Source: Algoriphagus sp. TR-M9 (GTDB taxonomy: Bacteria > Bacteroidota > Bacteroidia > Cytophagales > Cyclobacteriaceae). Taken from it: DNA of 64,000 nt. The position numbers and the translations under genes were made by a program. The notes beneath the pieces were generated by a model. That model was not told the DNA's origin. It made no database searches and was given only the letters and a program-made list of their open reading frames with translations. Each line of letters begins with the position of its first letter. Position 1 is the first letter of the stretch. This document shows positions 56,867 to 64,000 of this stretch, piece by piece. The stretch spans positions 1,187,001-1,251,000 of the forward strand of contig NZ_CP115160.1 in assembly GCF_027594545.1 (NCBI RefSeq), read 5' to 3'.

Positions 56867-59800
56867 ATGATGATGAATAGTTTACTTTATTCAAGTTTTA
56901 GAAGTTTTAGTTGTGTTTTTCTATTACTTGTTTTGATTGGCCTTAGTACTGTAACCTTTGGTCAATCAAAGGATTTTGCCACATGGACACCTAGTTCAGG
57001 GGTTATCACAACTGGTACATTAGGGAATGGCGGGGCCGGTGTTTCAGATGTAGCTAACGCATCGAACAATTCTGATTCAGATTTCGCCACCTTGACTTCT
57101 TCTAGCCTTTCTATTATTGCTGGAGGAAATGCCTGGTTACAAGTGAAATTTCCTACGGATAGACTACCTGGTACTACTACTTTTGTTAAGATTGATTTGC
57201 CTAATGCTTCAGGACTTAATCTTCTTGATCTTTTAGGTTTGGTCAATGAAAATATTGCAGTTTCATTTTATTCTGGGGCAGGTGATTCTTCCAGTGATGT
57301 AGGAGGGGAGCTCAGTACATCAGTAGATTCCCGTTTGGTTGTAGATTCAGCAGGTGATTATTTTTTAGCAGTTACTCCTGAGAGTACCATTGCTTACAAT
57401 TCAGTTAGGATATTATTGGAATATCCTGGAAGTCTTCTGGGTCTTGGATCCTTTAATTTGAATGTCTATAATGCCTTTACATTGGTGGATCCTACCTGTG
57501 CTGAAGCTGAATTTGCAGATATTGGACAAACCGCAGGCATTAATATTAGTCTGTTGGGCGGTGATTTGGTTACCAATCCTGAAAATGCAATTGATGGAGA
57601 TATAGGCACTTATTCCTCTGTGAGCTATGGAGGTTTAGTAAATGTTTCTGCTGCTTCGTCCGTTTTTCAGACCTTTTATTTCAATGGTCTTTGGGCTCCA
57701 GAAGATTACTTCAAAGTCACTTTGGCCATCGATGGAGGGCTTGTTGATTTAAATCTGTTGGGTGACTATGAGGTGAGAGCCTATGATGGAGATGATTTGG
57801 TTTTTGCAAGCAAACTAAGTTCTGGTATTATTGGGAATCTTGAACTCGTAGGCTTAATCCAATCCGGTGATCCAGTCACTCTTGCATTTGGCCCAGGTGT
57901 TTCATTTGATAGGGTAAGTGTAGGTTTGAATTCCACAGTTGATTTGGGTGTAGCCAGCTCTCCACTACGGATTTATGAAGTGGCGCGTTATGGTACAATC
58001 TGCCCAGACCCAGATCCTCTGCCCGCACCGGATGCTACCGATCCCATGCTTAGTTCTAGCGATTGTGAAGCAACATTGATTGATTTTGAGAATGCTAATT
58101 TCCCTTTCAATGCAGTAGATGGAAATAATGATACGTTTACCACACTGCAGGCAGGCTCAGGTACACTTTTAGGAGCAGGAGCGTTTGATGGTCAGATCCA
58201 ACTTGGCTTTGATCAAAGAAGTGCTGGTACCACCTCTTATATACGTATTGATTTTGATGAGGAGGCTCTTCTGGGCTTACTCGATGGTTCTTTAGGGGAT
58301 GTATTAAACGGTGTAGGGGGATCTCTTTTGGGGGGCGATAAACTATTCCGGGTAGAAGCACTAAACGGCGCTTCTTCAGTTCTTTCTGCTTCTACGGACA
58401 ATGGATTTTTTAACCAGCCGGTTCGTATCGTTCAGGACAAAAACAATCACTATTATATCGCCTTAACTCCAACAGCTGCCTACACTAGTGTCAGAGTTAC
58501 GCTTGAATACCCAGGTTTGATAGGCGGAGCTTCGGCTACCAGCATGAATGTGTATCATGTCTGCACGTCTACAGGTTTTGAAGAATGTGAGCAGGCTTTT
58601 TCTACTTTCGCTGAATCAGCGGGTATTAGCTTGGATTTACTTGGACTCGGTGCGGCCGGTGTTTCTGATGCTGGTTTTGCTATTGATGGGGATCCTGCGA
58701 CAGCTTCTGAAATCAGTTTGGGAGCGGCAGGAATTGGTTCCAGCATTTATCAGTTTGTGGACTTCCATACTCTATCAGCTTCAGCAGACCATTTCAGAGT
58801 CAAACTGGCTTTGGAAGGCGGTAACACCTTGACAGCAGAAGTTCTGGGTAGTATTGTAATCAAAGCTTTCGACGGAGACACTGAAGTATATTCCCAAGAT
58901 CTAAGGGATGGATTGATTTCTGGACTGGATTTATTGGGCTTATTGCAAAGCGGACAGACGATCAATCTACCTTTTGGTCCTGGTCTGGCATTTGACCGGG
59001 TGGCCGTGGGCATAGAATCCTTGGTAAGCGCAAATGTGATTCAAAACCCGGTACGTGTCTTTAGTATTGAGCGGTTCAGTGATGCCTGTCCAGATCCTGA
59101 GTTACCAGAACCACCACAAACTGAGCCTCCTTTCAATACTTCCGATTGTGCGGTAGAAGTGGTGGATTGGGAAAATGCCAATTTTCCTCTAAACACAGTG
59201 GATGGAAACAATGACTCCTATGCAATATTATCCGCGAGCGCAGGTACAGCATTGGGGCTGGGTGCTTACAGTAGCCATATCGAATTGAAATATGCTGCGC
59301 CGGTTGCAGCAGGAGAAACTTCCTATGTTAGAATTGAATTTGAAGATGATGAGCTAAATGCGCTCTTAGGCGGTAGTTTAGGTTCTGATTTGGCAAATTT
59401 ATTGGGCACGGTAGCTCTTGGTGATCACTATTTTACCGTAACTCCGAAAACTGCAGGAGGCTCAGATATATACACCGCTAGCAGTGCTACAGGTTTTGGC
59501 ACCCAGGACGTACGAGTGGTACAGGATGAGTCCGGTAGATTCTACATTGCCTTCACCGCAGATCAAGCTTATCAATCTGTAAGAATTGATCACTTTTTGA
59601 CAGCTCTCATAGGAGTGGAAAACACCGCTACCATGCATGTGTTCAGCATGTGTAGAGAAACAGAATTTGACCTGTGCGAGCAGGCCACATTTACCGATTT
59701 TGATGGGGATGGAATTGCCCTTGATCTGTTGGATATTACTCAGGGCGGAGTCTTTAATCCGCAAAATGCAATAGATGGAAACTCTTCTAACTATTCTACC

Positions 59801-62800
59801 ATCAATTTAGGTGTGGCAGGAATCGGGGCTTCAGTTTACCAGAATATCTATTTCAAAACAAAGTCGCAAGCAACAGATGCTCTAAGAATCCGGGTTCAAC
59901 TGGATGAGCCGGGTATATTGAATTTGGATCTGGCAGGTTCTTATCGAGTGATCCTATATGATGGCAATGAGGAAGTGTACAATGAATCACTTCAGGATGC
60001 TTTAATCAATAACTTGGATTTACTGGGATTACTTAATTCAGGGGGAATTCAAGAGTTGATGATCGAACCGGGAGTGGTTTATGACCGGGTGAGTTTTGGT
60101 TTAGAATCTGCCGTTGCGATCAACACCAGTGCTCCAATCAGATTGTATGGAATTAGCAGAATTTCCGATGGATGTCCAGATCCGGATGTAGAAGATCCTC
60201 CTTATTTGAGCCCGGTTTGTGCGGAAGAACTGATTGATGCCTCTTTTGCTGATAACCTTGCCAATCTTTTTGACGGAAACTTCAACAGTTTCGCTACCAT
60301 AAACTCCAGTGCAGGTTTACTAGGAACAGGAGTTGGGGCATTTTCTGGGCACGTGACCTTGGGATATGGAGACGGGGTAATTGTCCCTGCGGGTACCACA
60401 TCTTATATGAGAATTGACACCGATCCGGCATTACTTGATGCGCTTTTGGGCGGCAGCGTTGGAGGAGTATTGAGTGATTTGTTGAATACCATCGTTCTTG
60501 GGGATCACTATTTCACAATAGCTGCTAATGATGCTGGGGGTAACCCGATTTTCACAGCAAGCAGTGACAACAGTTTTGCTGGCTTTAATGATCAGGTTAA
60601 AATTGTTCAGGATGAACTGGGCAGGTATTACCTGGCGATCACTCCTGATTCAGATTACAACAGTATCACCGTTACGGATCATACTGATGCACTTTTGCTA
60701 GGTCAGGATAACAGCATTAATATCTATGGCCTTTGCTACGATACAGGTGCTGAAGCTTGTGCCACAGGATTTACTACATCTTTTGATGGTTCTGGAATTG
60801 CTACTCTTGATGCTGCGTCTATCGGTGGATACGGCGTGACCAACGCAGAGCGGGCACTTGATAATAACAACAACGACGATTATTCTGAGATAAGCCTAGG
60901 GGCTTTGGCAGTAGATGCTTCTATCCAGCAAAATATCCAGTTCAGACAGACAATTCCTGCAGAAGGTTCATTCAAAATCAAACTGGGAGTAGGAACCGGG
61001 ACAGTTGATGCAGGAGTATTCGGAAGAATAGATGTGCTAGGATACTTAGATGGGGAAGAGGTTTACGAAGAGACCTTGGATAATGCTGTGCTGGGGAATG
61101 TGAATCTGGTAGATCTTTTTAACAACGGAGCAAATGAAGAAATCCGAGTTTCTTTAGGAGTGGACGTTGACGAAGTTGCCATTCGCTACAGATCATTAGT
61201 ATCTGTATCAGTGAATCCAACGATAAGATTGTATTACATTTTGCAGGATTGTGAAACACCTGATTTCCAAAGCTGGAAGAGCTACATCATTGATGGAGAC
61301 CCAACGTTGACTTCCGTATCGGGTGGCGAAACAGTACAATACACCATACATGTAAGAAATACCGGAACAGTACCGATGACAGACTACCTGATCACGGATG
61401 CCATTCCTGCTCACACTACGTATGTAGATGGAAGCGGTGGGGTAAATAATTCAGGTGTCATCACTTTTGAAAACATTGACATAGCCGCAGGAGCTACCGA
61501 GACGGTAAGTTTCAGTGTGTTGATTGAGGGAGATCTGACAGATGTAGAATTTATATCCAATGTGGCTTTGGTTAAATCACTTCCTGAAGATCCTGGAACT
61601 GAGACTTTCCCGCCTTTGGATAATGAAAACCCTACAGATCCTGACGAGAGTGGTGATACGGGGACCGATATTCCTGTAGATCCTATTTTCTCTGCAGAAA
61701 TCTGGAAAGCCGTCTCAGTGGATGGAGATGGTTCCCTGACCTCGGTGAGCGGCGGTGAGACCTTGGTTTATACCATTTACCTAAGAAATACAGGTAATCA
61801 GGACTTGACTGATGTGACAATAACAGATGCTCTGCCAGCAGGAATTACTTATGTTTCAGGAGGAACGCTAAATGGAAATGATGTGAGCTTCAACCTTGCA
61901 GGTTTGGCAGTTGGAGCGACCGCTACAGTGGGCTCATTTACTGCAACTGTGGAAGCAGATCTTACAGGAATAGATGAAATCAGGAATATTGCCATTGCAA
62001 GTTCTGCAGATTTGACTACTCCGATTGAATCCTATCCGGCAGTGGATAATACCAATCCTACCGAGCCGGATACTGCAGCTGACCCAGGAACGGTAACGGA
62101 CGTTGAGCCGGTACATTCCATTGAGTTTGACAAAATCGGATTAAGCAACAATGCTGAAAGTGATGGTAAAGCAATTGTAGGAGATATTATTTCTTACACC
62201 TTGACTGTAACCAATACCGGTAACAAAACACTTACTGATATCTCAGTAGTGGATCAGCTTCCGGCCAATACAACGCTGGTAGATAACGGGGGAGGTACCG
62301 CAGGTATAGGTACCCTGACTTTTGATATTGCTACTTTGGCAGTTGGTGCGATGCAGGAGTTTACATTCACCGTAGAAGTGGATGCTGTATCTGGCTCTGA
62401 TCCAATTGTGAACAATGCAGAGGCATTCTTCACCGATGCAGCAGGAGGAAGTGCATCCGAAACAGCTCAGCATTCCATGCCTACGGATTGTATGACTATT
62501 GATGCTGGTGATATTACACTGACTGCGGATCAAAGTGCAATCTGTGAAGGAGAGACTACCATAATGCATGCAAGTTTGAATGGAATCAGTATTCCTGATC
62601 CTGAATTCAGATGGTACCTGGATGCCAGCTTAACTGGGACTTATTTCTCAGGAGCTGATTTTGAAGTCAGCCCGACTGCTTCCACCACCTATTATGTGAC
62701 CGTGGTAGCAGAAGGCTATTGCTTCAGCACTCCTGCAGCTACTTCTTCTATCACTGTCAATGAACTTCCTGATGTCCCTTCGACAAGTTCGGATATAACT

Positions 62801-64000
62801 ATTTCGGAAGGATTTGGTACTGTGCTTACAGCTTCAATTGACCCAATGCCAGCAGATGTTGAAATTGTCTGGTATGCTGAAGGCGGAGCAGAATTGGCTA
62901 CAGGTAGTTCATACAATACCGGTGTTCTATCAGCAGGAGTATATACCTATTATGCCGGTACAAGAAATATCAATACAGGCTGCTTGTCTATTGATACTAC
63001 AGCAGTTACAGTAACTGTAGAGCCAGTGACCACTGATGCAGATTGTACCATCGCAAATGCCCAGAATAACGGGACATACTTCCTGTGTTTACTTTGTTCA
63101 GTAGAAAACCCTGGTAATGCTGTCGATGGTAATAACGACTCATACTCAAGATTTGTGGCACCGGTTGCGGTTACTGGAGGTGTATATCAGGAATTGATTT
63201 TTAACCAAACTGGCACAGCTGGAGATACCATTGTAGTTACTTTAGGAACCGGTGGATCATTGCTTGACCTAGGCGTTTTAAGTGGACTTTCTTTCGAGTC
63301 CTACAATGGATCTTCTGCCAATGGAGATGGAGGAGTAGTTGATAATAACTTGATTAGTTTATCCCTTCTTGGAGGAGACAGTAAAGGGCAAATTCGATTT
63401 GTTGCCGGCGGGGCATTTGACCGGGTAAGAATTGAATACAGACCATTGCTTGGGGCTTTGGAAAGTGGCTGGAGAATTTATCAGGCAGAAATTAATTATC
63501 CTGCTCCTACTGCGATCACAGAGGATGCGGAGGTATGTGTAGGAGAAACAGCCACCTTGGAGGCTACTCCATCAGCAGGCACCAGCCTGAGATGGTATGA
63601 TGCTGAGACAGGAGGAACCCTGCTGGCAAGCGGAAACAGCTATACTACCCCGGCGCTGAATGTGCCAGGCGTAGTGACTTATTACATAGCGGTCTTGAGA
63701 GACGGCTGTGAGGATCCGGTGAGAATCCCTGTTGATGTGACCGTGAATCCTGGCGCAATGGCTTCTGACATAGATACCATGGGTGGCACAATTTGCGAAG
63801 GTGAGAGCTTCACGCTTTCTGCCACAAGCAGCACGGTAACTAATCCAGTATTCCGATTCTTTGAGGATGAAGATCTGACGATGGAGATCACCAACCTGAC
63901 TGTAAGCCCAGCTACTACCACAACTTACTACGTGACTGTAAGCGGAGATGGAGTATGTGAAAATGCTCCGGGCGATGCGGCAGAGGTAGTGGTGACTGTG
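56867..64000 (+). CDS. Giant secreted multi-module surface protein (partial, runs past the window)
   Basis: An uninterrupted frame of 2378 codons runs from three successive ATGs (56867, 56870, 56873) to the last base, so the 3' end is missing. After a signal peptide (to about residue 33, ending TFGQ) come four alternating pairs of beta modules, A and B, to about residue 1460. Each has a discoidin-like IDG(D/N)..(T/S)(Y/F)S signature, and A also has LLGGSLG-like loops. Three DUF11-type repeats follow (about 1465-1875, each with VSGGETxxYTIxxRNTG or similar), then two Ig-like domains, a further module of the B kind (about 2060-2210) and two more Ig-like domains. A T9SS sorting signal probably lies beyond the window. 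A role as adhesin or gliding-surface protein is likely but unproven. Confidence 0.85.
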   Translation, partial: MMMNSLLYSSFRSFSCVFLLLVLIGLSTVTFGQSKDFATWTPSSGVITTGTLGNGGAGVSDVANASNNSDSDFATLTSSSLSIIAGGNAWLQVKFPTDRLPGTTTFVKIDLPNASGLNLLDLLGLVNENIAVSFYSGAGDSSSDVGGELSTSVDSRLVVDSAGDYFLAVTPESTIAYNSVRILLEYPGSLLGLGSFNLNVYNAFTLVDPTCAEAEFADIGQTAGINISLLGGDLVTNPENAIDGDIGTYSSVSYGGLVNVSAASSVFQTFYFNGLWAPEDYFKVTLAIDGGLVDLNLLGDYEVRAYDGDDLVFASKLSSGIIGNLELVGLIQSGDPVTLAFGPGVSFDRVSVGLNSTVDLGVASSPLRIYEVARYGTICPDPDPLPAPDATDPMLSSSDCEATLIDFENANFPFNAVDGNNDTFTTLQAGSGTLLGAGAFDGQIQLGFDQRSAGTTSYIRIDFDEEALLGLLDGSLGDVLNGVGGSLLGGDKLFRVEALNGASSVLSASTDNGFFNQPVRIVQDKNNHYYIALTPTAAYTSVRVTLEYPGLIGGASATSMNVYHVCTSTGFEECEQAFSTFAESAGISLDLLGLGAAGVSDAGFAIDGDPATASEISLGAAGIGSSIYQFVDFHTLSASADHFRVKLALEGGNTLTAEVLGSIVIKAFDGDTEVYSQDLRDGLISGLDLLGLLQSGQTINLPFGPGLAFDRVAVGIESLVSANVIQNPVRVFSIERFSDACPDPELPEPPQTEPPFNTSDCAVEVVDWENANFPLNTVDGNNDSYAILSASAGTALGLGAYSSHIELKYAAPVAAGETSYVRIEFEDDELNALLGGSLGSDLANLLGTVALGDHYFTVTPKTAGGSDIYTASSATGFGTQDVRVVQDESGRFYIAFTADQAYQSVRIDHFLTALIGVENTATMHVFSMCRETEFDLCEQATFTDFDGDGIALDLLDITQGGVFNPQNAIDGNSSNYSTINLGVAGIGASVYQNIYFKTKSQATDALRIRVQLDEPGILNLDLAGSYRVILYDGNEEVYNESLQDALINNLDLLGLLNSGGIQELMIEPGVVYDRVSFGLESAVAINTSAPIRLYGISRISDGCPDPDVEDPPYLSPVCAEELIDASFADNLANLFDGNFNSFATINSSAGLLGTGVGAFSGHVTLGYGDGVIVPAGTTSYMRIDTDPALLDALLGGSVGGVLSDLLNTIVLGDHYFTIAANDAGGNPIFTASSDNSFAGFNDQVKIVQDELGRYYLAITPDSDYNSITVTDHTDALLLGQDNSINIYGLCYDTGAEACATGFTTSFDGSGIATLDAASIGGYGVTNAERALDNNNNDDYSEISLGALAVDASIQQNIQFRQTIPAEGSFKIKLGVGTGTVDAGVFGRIDVLGYLDGEEVYEETLDNAVLGNVNLVDLFNNGANEEIRVSLGVDVDEVAIRYRSLVSVSVNPTIRLYYILQDCETPDFQSWKSYIIDGDPTLTSVSGGETVQYTIHVRNTGTVPMTDYLITDAIPAHTTYVDGSGGVNNSGVITFENIDIAAGATETVSFSVLIEGDLTDVEFISNVALVKSLPEDPGTETFPPLDNENPTDPDESGDTGTDIPVDPIFSAEIWKAVSVDGDGSLTSVSGGETLVYTIYLRNTGNQDLTDVTITDALPAGITYVSGGTLNGNDVSFNLAGLAVGATATVGSFTATVEADLTGIDEIRNIAIASSADLTTPIESYPAVDNTNPTEPDTAADPGTVTDVEPVHSIEFDKIGLSNNAESDGKAIVGDIISYTLTVTNTGNKTLTDISVVDQLPANTTLVDNGGGTAGIGTLTFDIATLAVGAMQEFTFTVEVDAVSGSDPIVNNAEAFFTDAAGGSASETAQHSMPTDCMTIDAGDITLTADQSAICEGETTIMHASLNGISIPDPEFRWYLDASLTGTYFSGADFEVSPTASTTYYVTVVAEGYCFSTPAATSSITVNELPDVPSTSSDITISEGFGTVLTASIDPMPADVEIVWYAEGGAELATGSSYNTGVLSAGVYTYYAGTRNINTGCLSIDTTAVTVTVEPVTTDADCTIANAQNNGTYFLCLLCSVENPGNAVDGNNDSYSRFVAPVAVTGGVYQELIFNQTGTAGDTIVVTLGTGGSLLDLGVLSGLSFESYNGSSANGDGGVVDNNLISLSLLGGDSKGQIRFVAGGAFDRVRIEYRPLLGALESGWRIYQAEINYPAPTAITEDAEVCVGETATLEATPSAGTSLRWYDAETGGTLLASGNSYTTPALNVPGVVTYYIAVLRDGCEDPVRIPVDVTVNPGAMASDIDTMGGTICEGESFTLSATSSTVTNPVFRFFEDEDLTMEITNLTVSPATTTTYYVTVSGDGVCENAPGDAAEVVVTV
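57500..61250 (+). repeat. Tandem A/B protein modules inside the giant gene
   Basis: Diverged repeats are visible in the translated sequence. B modules begin near 57500, 58580, 59670 and 60750 and A modules near 58060, 59140 and 60210 (the first A lies before 57490). B modules contain a (Y/F)DRV or FDRV word and end with a CPDP(D/E)-type linker. A modules contain TTSY(M/I/V)RI(D/E). DNA identity between copies is low, so these are old duplications. The pair A-B also occurs once in the protein at 51292-53625. Confidence 0.75.

Noticed and set aside
56867..64000. Repeats in the giant gene considered as a CRISPR array or DNA tandem repeat
   Set aside because: The repeats are seen only at protein level with low DNA identity and unit lengths of about 500 bases, so they are diverged protein modules.

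Overview
The window is a stretch of a Bacteroidota chromosome. Paired SusC/SusD proteins, surface lipoproteins with a Cys followed by acidic residues, a type IX secretion (Por) C-terminal domain, FecR/ECF regulation and the lack of Shine-Dalgarno sequences all fit. The style of the genes (DUF4374, DUF6686, CHAT and LytTR genes) suggests Cytophagales, probably an Algoriphagus-like Cyclobacteriaceae member. That family-level placement is inference. I see no rRNA, tRNA, CRISPR array or transposase.

Region 1 (1-21.9 kb, mostly + strand) is a xylan utilisation locus. It opens with the last codons of an upstream gene and three secreted esterases (SGNH/CE6-like, CE1-like, BD-FAE-like). An ECF sigma factor and FecR anti-sigma pair follows. 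Next comes the conserved order SusC-SusD-SusC-SusD-XusE-GH10, which matches the xusABCDE-xyn10C core known from Prevotella and Bacteroides. It ends in a strong terminator. A DUF4870 membrane protein, a CBM48-CE1 esterase and a second GH10 xylanase complete the locus. Only the first SusC carries the STN signalling domain, so the sigma/FecR pair probably senses xylan fragments through it. Surface lipoproteins would bind and cut xylan, the SusCD pairs import oligosaccharides, and the esterases and second xylanase finish the work.

Region 2 (21.9-35.5 kb, - strand) is the most unusual part. It holds a secreted TPR-CHAT cysteine protease homologue, a serine hydrolase lipoprotein, an ECF sigma factor, a membrane anti-sigma-like TPR protein, two large paralogous lipoproteins and an outer-membrane barrel. 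Four of these genes are preceded by the same two-part box, GATGAC-N16/17-GATGTG-like, which I read as the promoter of the local sigma factor. An amidohydrolase lies at the end.

Region 3 (35.9-39.4 kb) holds housekeeping and accessory single genes: YihY/BrkB, an AhpD-like protein with a Crp/Fnr regulator, a GNAT acetyltransferase and a DinB protein. An imperfect inverted-repeat element follows.

Region 4 (40-47.5 kb, + strand) looks like an iron or siderophore uptake locus. It has a candidate Fur box, a TonB-dependent receptor, a DUF4374 lipoprotein, a DUF6686 protein, a DUF4198 protein, two small membrane proteins and a PepSY reductase-like membrane protein.

Region 5 (47.8-64 kb) is visibly AT-richer in its first part. 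It holds a LytTR response regulator, a PAS/GAF histidine kinase, a T9SS-sorted secreted protein, a CheY-like regulator, a multi-TM sensor with a histidine box but no ATPase domain, a second receiver-only regulator, and the first 2378 codons of a giant secreted protein. The giant protein is built from repeated modules that are paralogous to those in the T9SS protein upstream.
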